DNA of 64,000 bases from Salticus scenicus (taxonomy: Eukaryota; Arthropoda; Arachnida; Araneae; Salticidae), in contig OZ005648.1 in NCBI GenBank assembly GCA_963930645.1, forward strand, positions 275,955,507 through 276,019,506, written 5' to 3'. Positions within the stretch are counted from its first letter, which is position 1. Every line of letters begins with the position of its first letter. A program made the translations under genes and the position numbers. Shown here one piece after another: positions 1-13,179 of this stretch. The notes beneath the pieces were generated by a model, which ran no database searches, was not told the DNA's origin, and worked only from the letters and a program-made list of their open reading frames with translations.

Positions 1-1076
1 TCGGGCCTAACTTAAAGTTTAACACATTGTTCTGTACTTTAATGAGAAAAAGTTTCGATAGGGCTTTATCGTGCATTCTGATGGCAGCTACTTAGCTTAG
101 AGAATAATGCTTATTACTGCATACTCGCCAACATTTTTAATTTTAAAATCAGATTCATCCCCAGTATCTTTTAATAGAAATAGGGCCTATTATATTTCTA
201 CGTTACTGCCAATTAGCAAAACGTAATAGATTTTTTATTCCAGGAAATCAAAAGTAATTTAACAGTGATGAAAATTATTATTAGTATTATTATTATCTAC
301 TGTGTCTAATTTTTCCTCAATAAATTCGTTGCAGAGAAATCTTCAAAATATACTTTAAAAATGGTTAAAGCGATTTTAAATTTTAATTGTTTTTTAAAAC
401 CAAGAAAAGTTCATAATTTTGTATGCACGTGTATTAATTTTAAACTACTAACATCTATAATTAGTTCTTTCATAAATTGTCATTTAACATGTTAAACTTA
501 ATAGTACAACCATAAATCTTTTTTTTTTTTTTTTTTTTTTTGTTAGAATATCTACATGCTTTAGTCTAAAAATAAATAAATAAATTAAATAAATAAATGT
601 AAATCTTGTACTTAAAGGAATTATTTACTACATATTCATATTTTTAAACAAAATAAAACTACCTTCAGTGTAAAGTCTTACAAGAATTTCGGTTCTTTCA
701 TTCCAAATAAAACTTTTGTTATAGGAAAAATAAAATTTACTACCTAAAAAAAAATACTTTTAGATATTTTACTAACTGAGATTTTCTTATAGAAATATTA
801 AAATATATTTTTACAAGATACACAAAATATATTTTTTTACACAAGATATATATATTTTTATATTTTTTGTTAATACAAGATAACACAGATGATTTAATAT
901 AAGAAATTCATAGTTTTTTCAATAAGTATACAGTTTCTAGTTGTTATTTCAAAGTTTGTTTTGTTTATATATTTATAAAAACATACAAAGAACAACAGTC
1001 ACAAGCTAGGAAAACAAACAAGAAAGAAAATACATTCCAACTTTTAAAAGTTTCAGCATACGTTATGATGGAAAAT

Positions 1077-1080
1077 TATA

Positions 1081-1112
<32 letters not shown>

Positions 1113-1145
1113 CGTACATATATATATGTATATATATATATATAT

Positions 1146-1180
<35 letters not shown>
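1077..1180. repeat. Compound (TA)n-(GATA)n microsatellite in copy A
   Basis: An interrupted TA run passes directly into about eight GATA units. The same compound array occurs at the matching place in copy B with a different length. Confidence 0.95.
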
Positions 1181-1181
<1 letters not shown>

Positions 1182-1558
1182 AATCAATAAACATAGAAGA
1201 GTGTACACTTAACACTTTAACGCGAGTACTTTCTTTGCAAGTGGACGCAGTTACTAATGCGAAACTGCAAATATCATTTTTGAATTTAAAAGAACGTACT
1301 TTTTTAATTTAACGAAAAAAAAAAGAAGTGCTTTTCTTTCAAATCTGTTCGTAAATTCTAGTGGCTGTTTATATTAAATGAGAGTAATTACATTGCCCTT
1401 CAAAGGGTTAATAATAATAAGCACAGCCGATTTACATATTCATTCAAATATACTGTAAGTTATTATTTTACAGAAGTGCAAGCTATTACTTTACAGAAAC
1501 CTCTCAATAAGTCCGTCTCTATTCAAATCCATCTCCCATAAAAACCACCTTTTCTCTG

Positions 1559-1600
<42 letters not shown>

Positions 1601-2692
1601 TCTATTGATAGTTTATACACATTTGTATATCTCTCTTTAAGATAACATTTTGCGAAACAAAGTTACTTTTTTCCCTTTGATTTCAACTTTCTGCTGCATT
1701 AGGTTTATATAAAGATGTGAGTATTGAAGCACCTCTCAAGGAACTGGATAATTCCTTTTATTTTGTGAAATTATAGCAGGCATTTTCTACAAATGTGTGA
1801 GTACAGAATAGCGAATGATCAGTCATTTTCACATTTCTGAATGAAAGTAATTACAGAAGTGAAATGAATCTTAGAAAAGTGCAATTTTATTAACTTTTCG
1901 CCCTGTGCAATGGTTTCTAAGAAAATAATGAATACTTAAAGTAGAAATATAAAAGTGTTACACATAATTTAGATTTAAAAAAAAAAAAGTTAAACTTATT
2001 ATGTTTTAAAATAAAACGTCAGTTGAAGTTTATGGATTGATAGAAACCCATTTTACACTCAGAATAAATGCTCCGCTGAGCAATACAAGGCAAAACAATC
2101 TTGGGGGGGGGGGGGTAAAAATGCTTAAAAGCTTTTACAAATCAAAAAAGCTAGAGTTCATGGATTTTTCAAATCGCATAAACTAGCAATATAAGTTTAA
2201 ATATTTATATGCATATAGTATTTTTTGCTCTAAGTCTGTTAAACGACCACTTCTCGAAAAGAAAAATTTTATATGGTATTGTGAGTTAGAATAATTTCAC
2301 TTTTTATACCTATTAATTCTCAGCTAATTCACCAAGCGTAATTGTAACATTTTGCGAAACATACATAAAAATGTTATAAGCTCGCTTATGAATGATGTTG
2401 GTCTTTTCATTTGTTTAACTTTTAAAAGTTTATCGATTCAAGTCAAGCAAACTCAAAAGTAATAAAAATTTACTTTGTAAAATTTATTCTTTATTAAATT
2501 ATTTTAGTTACGATAATAATAATTCATTTCAAAAACACAGTTGAACAGTTTTACAGTTTAAATTCAGTTTAAAAACACAGTTTATTATACAGTTATTAAA
2601 AAATACACATCTTTTTATAAGCTTATAAAACTGTGTATCACAACCTGATTAAATTACTGCTTTCATAAAATAATGACGTGTTATTATTTTTA

Positions 2693-3478
2693 CTTTCTTC
2701 TATATATAATAAGAAGAAAATATTGAATTCGTAAAACATTTTCATCTCCGGTTTTCGATGGATTTATAGGTTGTGAGATGTGCTGGAGACGATTTGATCA
2801 TTTTTAGAAAATATCTGTGTGTCTGTCTGAGTGAGTTTATCATATATATATATATATATTTTTAACATTGCATCTCCCGAACCAATGAACGAAATTTAAC
2901 TAAAACTGGTGTTTGTTTTGATCTTGACCTAAACTATTGCTGATTATATTTTGAGATTAATCACGGAACAGGTGGCACTGCCATATAATTATTTCATAAT
3001 TTTTAATACAGAAGTATAGGACAAAATTTTGTATAAATGTGCATAATGAGAATTATTTTTAACGAATGATTGTGCAACTAATATGAAAATAGTAGTAGTA
3101 AACTAGAAAAGATTTATAAATATGTAAGAGTATCTCCCCTCCTCCTGGGAGTGAAGTACCTTCCAAAGGGGGGAGTGTAAATTTTCAATATGGGTATCTT
3201 TCAGAAGAACTCGTTAATATCTTTAAAACGAATGGTTGAATCATAGATTTGTAATAATACACTTCTTTTTTCCCTTTCTAACAAATAAATAAATAAATAA
3301 ATAAATAAAAATAAAAAAATCCCGATCTGTCGACAGACAATTGACTTTCTTTCGGCATTCAGTTTTACTTCTCTGGGAAGAAAATCGTCTGCAATCATCA
3401 TGGAAAACAGTTTTTATAAATAATAATTCAATAGTGAATTTCACGTCGTAAATTTGTATAAAAAATATAAGAAGAAAG
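2693..3478 (+). mobile_element. Dispersed ~788-bp repeat family, full-length member 1
   Basis: The block starts at CTTTCTTCTATATATA and ends at ATATAAGAAGAAAG, so its ends are imperfect inverted repeats. Landmarks shared with the other members are a TTTTCGATGGATTTATA motif, a TGTCTGTCTG stretch, ACCAATGAACGAAATTTAAC, a GTGGCACTGCCAT motif, AAGTATAGGACAAAATTT and TTTAAAACGAATGGTTGA. No transposase frame is present. It may be a non-autonomous DNA element, since the ends point that way, but no target duplication was identified. Other members lie at 7252-8036, 22085-22385 (minus), 26289-26670, 46223-47011 and 48453-48712 (minus). Confidence 0.75.
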
Positions 3479-4333
3479 CCTTGTGATGGCTACAACATAT
3501 TTTTTAAGGTAATGAATAAGGAAATACTTTTTCTTCCACATATCTATAAGTATATAAAAAAAATAGCATAAAATATATAAGTTCTATTATAAATTTTATT
3601 TTTGAAGAATTGTAATTAGACATAAAAATATATACTATCAAAAAGATATTAAAGAATAAATGAACAATTTTAAACGTTCAAATACTTTAAATCAAAGAAA
3701 ATGGCTAAATATAAATATAATATAGATGTATATTTCTTAAATGCTTTATGTATAAATGTTTTTATAAGATTGTAGACAATTATTTAAACGTATCAACAGT
3801 AGATTCTACACTCCTTTTATTATATAATCTTCGATATAAATATTTGTTTCAAAAAGAAAAAAAAAAAAAAAAACATTGTAAATATCGAACATTGTACTTA
3901 AAATGAAGTTAAATTATTTTGACACAGAAATATTATTCTACTCAACTAATTTGCCATAATTTAGTACTTACACAATAAATATATAAAATATGTTTAAATA
4001 GATAAAGATAAAATGTTTATTATATGTTAATAGGGTTATAAATAGTATGAAACATTACCATATGCCAAAAAATTGGGTATTTCCTAAACTATGTTGTTAT
4101 AAAAGAAAAATAATGAAAAAATTATATAAATATTCTAATACGTTTTAAAGTAAGGATTTCATTTTATATCTAGCTATATGAAGGAAAAGTATAATTAAAA
4201 TTATACATAAACATTATTAATAAATAAACTTGAATACAAAAGATTAAAATCATATTTGTTTAATGAGATGAAAGCTATCCAAAATCTCAAGTGCGTTTTA
4301 AAACGTTAAAAAAAAAAAAATGTAAACAGACGC

Positions 4334-4529
4334 GTGGGGGTTGCCTTCCCTGGGGGTTATCAAAATTGAATTCTAACCTGTACTCACACATTCTTTCTTT
4401 TCTTTTTTTTTTTTTTTTTTTTCACTAAGCTACGGAAATTTACGCATGGCTAAAACAATTAGCATAACATGTGTTGAACCCAGCACGTCATACCTATCAA
4501 GTTAGAGAACAATATCTCAGAACTATTGG
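4334..4529. other. Linker between the two 4.5 kb copies
   Basis: This 196-bp stretch has a GC-richer start (GTGGGGGTTGCC) and a T-tract near 4400. It has no counterpart after copy B, which diverges at 8885. It is probably the left part of the next repeat unit, whose first copy would lie upstream of the window. Confidence 0.6.
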
Positions 4530-5045
4530 TCGGGCCTAACTTAAAATTTAACGCAATGTTCTGTACTTTAATGAGAAAAAGTTTCCATAGGGCTTTATTG
4601 TGCATTCTGATGGCAGCCACTTAGCTTAGAGGATAATGCTTATTACTGCATACTCGCCAGCATTTTTAATTTTAAAATCAGATTCCTCTTTAGTATCTTT
4701 TAATAGAAATAGGGCCTATTATATTTCTACGTTGCTGCCAATTAGCAAAACATAATACATTTTTTATTCCAGCAAATCAAAAGTAATTTAACAGTGATGA
4801 AAATTATTATTAGTATTATTATTATCTACTGTGTCTAATTTTTCCTCAATAAATTCGTTGCAGAGAAATCTTCAAAATATACTTTAAAAATGGTTAAGTG
4901 ATTTTAAATTTTAATTGTTTTTTAGAACCAAGAAAACTTTATAATTTTGTATGCACGTGTATTAATTTTAAACTACTAACATCCATAGTTAGTTCTTTCA
5001 TAAATTGTCATTTAACATTTTAAACTTAATAGTACAACCATAAAT

Positions 5046-5081
<36 letters not shown>

Positions 5082-5608
5082 TTGTTGTTAGAATATATGC
5101 ATGCTTTAGTCTAAAAAAAAAAAAAAAAACTGTAAATCTTGTTCTTCAAAGAATTATTTACCACATATTCATATTTTTAAACAAAATAAAACTACCTTCA
5201 GTGTAAAGTCTTACAAGAATTTCGGTTCTTTCATTCCATATAAAACTTTTGTTATAGAAAAAATAAAATTTACTACCTAAAAAAAAAATTACTTTTAGTT
5301 ATTTTACTAACTGAGATTTTCTTATGGAAATATTAAAGTATATTTTTACAAGATATACAAGATATATATTTTTTACAATTGCCAAAATAATTTTTTTTAT
5401 ATTTTTTGTTAATATAAGATAACACAGATGATTTAATACAAGAAATTCATAGTTTATTCAATATGTATACAGTTTCTAGTTGTTATTTCAAAGTTTTTTT
5501 GTTTATATATTTATAAAAACATACAAGGAACAACAGTCACAAGCTAGAAAAACAAACAAGAAAGAAAATACATTCTAACTTTTAAAAGTTTCAGTATATT
5601 TTATCATG

Positions 5609-5615
<7 letters not shown>

Positions 5616-5683
<68 letters not shown>

Positions 5684-5694
5684 TATATATATAT

Positions 5695-5725
<31 letters not shown>

Positions 5726-5741
5726 TAGATAGATAGATATA
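5616..5741. repeat. Compound (TA)n-(GATA)n microsatellite in copy B
   Basis: A long TA run is followed by two blocks of GATA units. It is longer than its counterpart at 1077-1180. Confidence 0.95.
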
Positions 5742-7251
5742 AAATCAATAAACATGGAAGAGGGTACACATAACACTTTAACGCGAGTACTTTCTTTGCA
5801 AGTGGACGCAGTTACTAATTCGAAACTGCAAAAAATCATTTTTGAATTTAAAAGAACGTACTATTTTAAATTAACGGGAAAAAAAAAGAAGTGTTTTTCT
5901 TTCAAATCAGTTCGTAAATTCTAGTGGCTGTTTATATTAAATGAGAGTAATTACATTGCCCTTCAAAGGGTTAATAATAATAAGCACAGCCGATTTACAT
6001 ATTCATTCAAATATACTGCAAGTTATTATTTTACAGAAGTGCAAGCTTTTATTTTACAGAAACATCTCAATAAGTCCGTCTCTATTCAAATCCATCTCCC
6101 ATAAAAACCACCTTTTCTCTGTCTTTTTTTTTTTTTTTTTTTCGTTTTTAACCTCTATTGATGGTTTATACACATTTGTATATCTCTCTTTAAGATAACA
6201 TTTTGAGAAAGAAAGTTACTTTTTTTCCCTTTGATTTAAACTTTCTGCTGCATTAGATTTATATACAGATGTGAGTATTGAAGCACCTCTTAGGGAACTG
6301 GATAATTCCTTTTATTTTGTGAAATTATAGCAGGCATTTTCTACAAATGTGTGAGTACAGAAAAGCGAATGATCAGTCATTTTCACATTTCTGAATGAAA
6401 GTAATTACAGAGGTGAAATGAATCTTAGAAAAGTGCATTTTTATTAACTTTTCGCCCTGTGCAACGGTTTCTAGGAAAATAATGAATACTTAAAGTAGAA
6501 ATATAAAAGTGTTACACGTAATTTAGATTTTAAAAAAAAAGGTTAAACTTATTATGTTTTAAAATAAAACGTCAGTTGAAGTGTAAGGATTGATGGAAAC
6601 CCATTTTACACTCAGAATAAATGCTCCGCTGAGCAATACAAGGCAAAACAATCTTGGGAGGGGGGGGTGGGTTAAAAATGCTTAAAAGCTTTTACCGATC
6701 AAAAAAGCTAGTGTTTATGGATATTTCAAAATCGAATAAACTAGCAATATAAGTTTAAATATTTATATGCATATAGTATTTGTTGCTCTAAGTCTGTTAA
6801 ACGACCACTTCTCTAAAAGACAAATTTTATATGGTATTGTGAGTTAGAGGAGTTTTACTTTTTATACATATTAATTCTCAGTTAATTCACCAAGCGTAAC
6901 TGTAAAATTTTGCGAAACATACATAAAAATGTTATAAGCTCGCTCTTGAATGATGTTGGTCTTTTCATTTGTTTAACTTTTAAAAGTTTATCGATTCAAG
7001 TCAAGCAAACTCAAAAGTAATAAAAATTTACTTTGTAAAATTTATTCTTTATTAAATTATTTTAGTTACGATAATAATAATTCATTTCAAAAACACAGTT
7101 GAACAGTTTTTCAGTTTAAATTCAGTTTAAAAACACAGTTTATTATACAGTTATTAAAAAATACACATCTTTTTTATAAGCTTATAAAACTGTGTTTCAT
7201 AACCTGATTAAATTACTGCTTTCATAAAATAATGACGTGTTATTGTTTTTA

Positions 7252-8036
7252 CTTTCTTCTATATATAATAAGAAGAAAATATTGAATTCGTAAAACATTT
7301 TCATCTCCGGTTTTCGATGGATTTATAGGTTGTGACATGTGCTGGAGACGATTTGATCATTTTTAGAAAATATCTGTGTGTCTGTATGAGTGAGTTTATC
7401 ATTTTTTTTTTTTTTTTTTTTTTTAACATTGCATCTCCCGAACCAATGAACGAAATTTAACTAAAACTGGTGTTTGTTTTGATCTTGACCTAAACTATTG
7501 CTGATTATATTTTGAGATTAATCACGGAACAGGTGGCACTGCCATATAATTATTTCATAATTTTTAATAGAGAAGTATAGGACAAAATTTTGTATAAATG
7601 TGCATAATGAGAATTATTTTTAACGAATGATTGTGCAACTAATATGAAAATAGTAGTAGTAAACTAGAAAAGATTTACAAATATGTAAGAGTATCTCCCC
7701 TTCTCCTGGGAGTGAAGTACCTTCCAAAGGGGGGAGTGTAAATTTTCAATATGGGTATCTTTCAGAAGAACTCGTTAATATCTTTAAAACGAATGGTTGA
7801 ATCATAGATTTGTAATAATACACTTCTTTTTTCCCTTTCTAACAAATAAATAAATAAATAAATAAAATAAAATAAAATCCCGATCTGTCGACAGACAATT
7901 GACTTTCTTTCGGCATTCAGTTTTACTTCTCTGGGAAGAAAATCGTCTGCAATCATCATGGAAAACAGTTTTTATAAATAATAATTCAATAGTGAATTTC
8001 ACGTCGTTAATTTGTATAAAAAATATAAGAAGAAAG
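7252..8036 (+). mobile_element. Dispersed ~788-bp repeat family, full-length member 2
   Basis: This is the copy-B counterpart of 2693-3478 and is almost identical to it, so it was carried by the segmental duplication and is not an independent insertion. It has the same CTTTCTTCT start and AGAAGAAAG end. The AAAT microsatellite in its 3' half differs slightly in length. Confidence 0.75.
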
Positions 8037-8884
8037 CCTTGTGATGGCTACAACATATTTTTTAAGGTAATGAATAAGGAAATACTTTTTCTTCCACATA
8101 TCTATAAGTATATAAAAAAAATAGCATAAAATATATAAGTTCTATTATAAATTTTATTTTTGAAGAATTGTAATTAGACATAAAAATATATACTAGCAAA
8201 AAGATATTAAAGAATAAATGAACAATTTTAAACGTTCAAATACTTTTAAATCAAAGAAAATGGCTAAATATAAATATAATATAGATGTATATTTCTTAAA
8301 TGCTTTATGTATAAATGTTTTTATAAGATTGTAGACAATTATTTAAACGTATCAACAGTAGATTCTACACTCCTTTTATTATATAATCTTCGATATAAAT
8401 ATTTGTTTCAAAAAGAAAAAAAAAAAACATTGTAAATATCGAACATTGTACTTAAAATGAAGTTAAATTATTTTGACACAGAAATATTATTCTACTCAAC
8501 TAATTTGCCATAATTTAGTACTTACACAATAAATATATAAAATATGTTTAAATAGATAAAGATAAAATGTTTATTATATGTTAATAGGGTTATAAATAGT
8601 ATGAAACATTACCATATGCCAAAAAATTGAGTATTTCCTAAACTATGTTGTTATAAAAGAAAAATAATGAAAAAATTATATAAATATTCTAATACGTTTT
8701 AAAGTAAGGATTTCATTTTATATCTAGCTATATGAATGAAAAGTATAATTAAAATTATACATAAACATTATTAATAAATAAACTTGAATACAAAAGATTA
8801 AAATCATATTTGTTTAATGAGATGAAAGCTATCCAAAATCTCAAGTGCGTTTTAAAACGTTAAAAAAAAAATTTAAACAGACGC

Positions 8885-9627
8885 AAATAAATTTTACACA
8901 CTCACATAACAATTTCTTTTAAAAACGGTATTACCGTGGATATAATGTCACCAAACTGTTCTATAATTGTATAATTCATTTGCCCTATGAATTTATATTT
9001 TACTTAATGAAAAGTGATATTTTTAAAATTGGATCTCAATCGCTAAAAAACTTTATTACCTTTTTATCAAATAGGAAAGTGGGGATAAATATCAATTTTT
9101 AAAGTTATGATATTTGATAAAAATTTGAACTTCTTTTAATTACCATCCACCACTAGATGCTAAAAATATTGCATTTAAAAGATCATTTTGTGCGAGCAAT
9201 AAATAAATTCTACGTATTTAAATCAAAATAAACGCATATTTTTTAAGAACATTACAATAAATTCCTCTTTACAGAATGTAACTCTAATTAATCACTGGAA
9301 ATTAATGAGATGAAAGTGACTAATTACCATAAGAGCATTGAGAACATCATTTTGTCCAATAAAAATTACATGAAAAGAAGAATAATTGCCCAATAAATTT
9401 TCTTAGTCTTTTCCCTAAATCAATCATAGTGAGTTCTTACGTAAACTTTGCTGTTTTAAAGCTAAATTCAAAACAAATTGCATAAAATTTTCGATGACAG
9501 AATGATTAAGCAAAGAACGTGAAAATGAACTTTTGAATTCCTGCTAAGCTTTAAAATAAAAAAGTTACTTTCAGCAGAAAGTTGTTAAGTTTATTAATAT
9601 GAATTCCAGTTGCATACTTGAGATATT

Positions 9628-9665
<38 letters not shown>

Positions 9666-12600
9666 CATTGTGTGTGTGTGTGTGTGTTGAAATCAATGCA
9701 TTAATTAACAAGGATTTCATTTTTATTATTTTTGTTATTATTTTTGTTATTATTATTATTAGTGTTTTATGTTATTACATTGCAAGAATTATATAACACT
9801 TCAATTTTTTTTTTAAGTGGCATTTTAAAACAGTCAGTTATTACTAAAAATTTTACAAATTTTTGAACACTAACATGGAGCAGGATATAAATTAAATAAA
9901 TTATTCAGACATTCCTTAAGACTTATAGTTAAGTCATTAATCATGATTTAGAAATATAATTTTATTCACATAAATGAAACATTTTAGATAAAATTTAGGT
10001 CGGCAACTTAAAATTATACAGAAATATAATTCTTTTATTAAGCAATGTACATTTTATACTGCACAGTATATTATGTAATTTACTCTTGTATAACATAATT
10101 ATATATTGTACCTTTTATAGTGTTTGTTTTACAAAGGTCTTATTTTTATCATTTAACCACTTCGACGCTTTTTAATACAATGAATGTTATATGGAATTGT
10201 TTTTATAAAAAAATGCTTTTATTTAATATTATAAGGCTGAGTAAAGTTCAATTTGTTTCTGAAGTAATTATGTATTAAAGCAAATAAGATAAAGAATTTT
10301 TGTAAATCATATCGATTACAGCTATCATTTGATTCTCCCACGCAACTCATGTACATTTGTCGATTTTTTAATTAATTAATTAATTAATTAATTGAATGAT
10401 TTATTTTTAACATTATTAATTGTTTGTTATTTACATTTATTTTAATTAACTTTATTAATTTTTTTATTATTATTATTAATTTTGTTAAATGTTTGGAGCA
10501 TATTTATTTCAGGGCCGTAAAAGAAACCCACCGAATTGCCAGCTGGGCAGTCCTCAAATAGAAAAATACCTGATATTCTGTATTGTATGTATATTATCAC
10601 AATCAATAGCAAAGTATATGTATACATATATATATATATATAATAAGTGCTGTGTCTTTATATATATATAGATTCAATTAGAGAAATTAAAAAAGAAAAA
10701 TCAGTTTAAGATTTGCTACACAAGACAAACATACTTAGTTATTTTATTCAGAAAAATAATTTTATATATTGTACAATACTTCCTTCAAATTAAAGAAAAT
10801 ATTAATAGAAAAACATCACATAATTTCATTGATTCCAATTATATTCACGTATCCAAATTTAATTGTGAATTCTAAGCAATCAATCTTTGAGCTGTGTTGC
10901 CAAAATAAAGATTTAAAATACGAAAAGAATAAAATAAAACTTTTTTTCTCCTGTTTTAAAGAGATGAAGATTTCCAGTTACAAAGGAGCATGAAACTTCA
11001 TTGTATAAATGTAAAAATCTCTTTTATCTTTCATATAAAAAAAATAAAAGTGTCATCCTTCTTTCATTCAAAGGGTGACAGCTTCGCATGATTTGTAAAT
11101 CGCTATCTCTTTTTCTGCTGAATACAATTTGTTTTCTAGTCGGAAAATCTGCCTTTCCCGACACATTCATGCAAATTTATCATTTTACGAGTCTGATCGA
11201 ATTACAGTCATTTTCCTTTGAGGTACTTCTTTGTAAATGTGACAGCATATATTTTTGGGGGAAACAAAATAGTGCAACAAAGCAACGGTAGCTGCTTTAT
11301 TTGAAGCGATTTTTCGATTAATGTGCTTTAAAAAAAGTTTCGAATATTGAATTTAATTTTTTAATGCTTCTAAAGTATTAGATAATATTTATTATTATGG
11401 TACAAACAAAATATGACACAAAATATTCTGATACGTAAAAATATATTACTTTGAAGAAAGTGAAATAAATTAAATTCGCTAAGGCTCTAAAATTTTAGAA
11501 ATTGTAATAATGATGTGATTATTTAAATTTTTAAGTGTTATTTGCACTTATCATTGTTTTTTATTTATTTTAATATTAATTTATATTTTCAATTAAAAAC
11601 ATAGCATTCACAATGCAATGCATTCCAGTTTCAATAGTAGTAACACTTTATTTGTGTATATATCTCATATATAAAGGTATCGAATTAACAAGAGAAAAAA
11701 TCAACTTTTTGAGAAATAAAATCATACTAAATGTAAAACACAGAGAGTAAATCATAATTATTGTTCACCTTGTCACTTTATTAAATCACGAAAAATTCAA
11801 TAGCCAATGATTTTCTTTTTCAATAACTGTGTATTTCCTTAAAATTATTTTATATTGTTACTTATATATGTAAAAGGGGAAGAAAAATACAACATAAATT
11901 TCTATTAAACTGTACGAACTTTATATAAAGTAAAAAAAAATCGCAATATTTATTTCTCACGATGCGTTTAGATTAATGAGGAAAAAAGTAACTTTGCTAG
12001 TTTTAATAATAGCAATCGTATGATTATAAAAACATTTTAAGGATATACGCTCAATTAAATAAAAAATGAATTCAATATAATTTATGAAAAATATTATTTA
12101 TGCATTGGCTAAAAAAAATAATATAAAAAATGATAAACAGAAGATTAAATTAAATTTTATTTATGATTTAGTCATCATAATTAATACAAGAAAGTTTGAA
12201 AATATCCATGTTGGCCTCATTCCAGACATTTCTATTACACGTTAACGGAATGTATCTGTAAACACTCTTTCGTTAATGTTGTGAGAAAAGGTCGATATAT
12301 AATTACAATAATAATAATTTATAAGCTGTCAGCTCCATCAACTAATTCTAATTATATTCATGCATTTCAAAGGATAAAATTACTGGCAGTACACAAGGGG
12401 AAAAAAAAGAAAAGGAAAGAAAAAAGTATTTTTAGCAGCAATTTTCTGTGATATTATTTTAGGTTTTATACATTTGGATCATAAGTCATCTCTAAGAAAT
12501 AATAATTCTACTAAAAGTTCTAAAAAAATAAAAATAATAATAATAATAATATATTTGGAAGTTGGTTCACTGAATTATTATAAATATGTAGCAATTTATT

Positions 12601-13140
12601 AAATTTTAAGACAAATTTGTAAAACAATCACGTTATATAATATAATTGCAGTAGACGTAAGCATTATAGGTATATATTTTATTATTAAGTTTATTAGATA
12701 TTTTAAATTTAAGAACATATTTAATTACTTCCAATTACATTTTGAAGCGTACTTGTTTTCACGGATTAGAAAGTCCCTCATGAAGGTCATTTAACCAAGG
12801 CATAGACTGTTTTTAATACACACATCACCACCACTACCACCTTATTTTCACCTCTTCCATGATCAAAATGACACCTTTTTTATAAGTTTAAATCATTCAC
12901 ATACAGTTGATGATTTCACAATTACATTTAATAAAATGTAATCATTTTAATTTATTATAGTTTAATTATTCTTCTACTATAAGTAATTATTTTAAATATT
13001 TATTATTTAAAAAATTTAAGTATTTATTATTTCAATTTACTATAATCCTATTTCTTAGTACTTATTTTAAGGATGCTCCCTCGTTCAGATGCAGCTTTCT
13101 TGCTACGATTCGGTACTTTATTGCGTGGAATGGGAAATAA
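8885..13140. other. AT-rich region without recognised genes
   Basis: The stretch contains dispersed A/T runs, an ATTA repeat near 10370-10395 and small TA arrays near 10620-10670. A somewhat GC-richer patch at about 11040-11300 contains no convincing open frame on either strand. Frames at 10442-10671, 10769-10993 and 11088-11291 lack coding-like composition and recognisable motifs. No RNA gene was recognised. Confidence 0.6.
9634..9687. repeat. (TTA)n followed by (TG)n microsatellite
   Basis: About ten TTA units are followed, after a short spacer, by about nine TG units. Confidence 0.95.
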
Positions 13141-13179
13141 AGGAAGTATCAGCCTAATTTTTATTCTTTCTTTCTTTCT

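Larger units (their letters stand above)
1..4333. repeat. Copy A of a ~4.5 kb tandem duplication
   Basis: The first base of the window aligns with base 4530, and the match runs to 4333/8884, where the copies diverge after a shared TAAACAGACGC. Order is preserved throughout, so this is a head-to-tail duplication. The unit contains T-tracts, a TA/GATA microsatellite, a G-run near 2103 and one member of a dispersed ~788-bp family. Short open frames inside it (for example around 3201-3444) recur in copy B, but they are hydrophobic translations of AAAT repeats and look non-coding. Copy A probably continues left of the window. Confidence 0.95.
4530..8884. repeat. Copy B of the ~4.5 kb tandem duplication
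   Basis: This aligns with 1-4333 at an offset of 4529 at the left end and 4551 at the right end; the change comes from length differences in homopolymers and microsatellites. One replacement stands out: the TA run at about 2841-2860 of copy A is a pure T-tract at 7403-7424 here. By eye, the left half differs at several percent of positions, while the part from about 6960 onward is nearly identical to copy A. Confidence 0.95.

Noticed and set aside
3201..3444. Overlapping minus-strand frames of 66-67 codons, repeated at 7762-8002
   Set aside because: They lie inside the dispersed repeat, translate an AAAT microsatellite as Leu/Ile/Tyr-rich sequence, and their presence in both copies is explained by the segmental duplication.
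9634..9796. 65-codon frame starting at 9599
   Set aside because: It is a translation of TTA and TG microsatellites as poly-Leu and Cys-Val.
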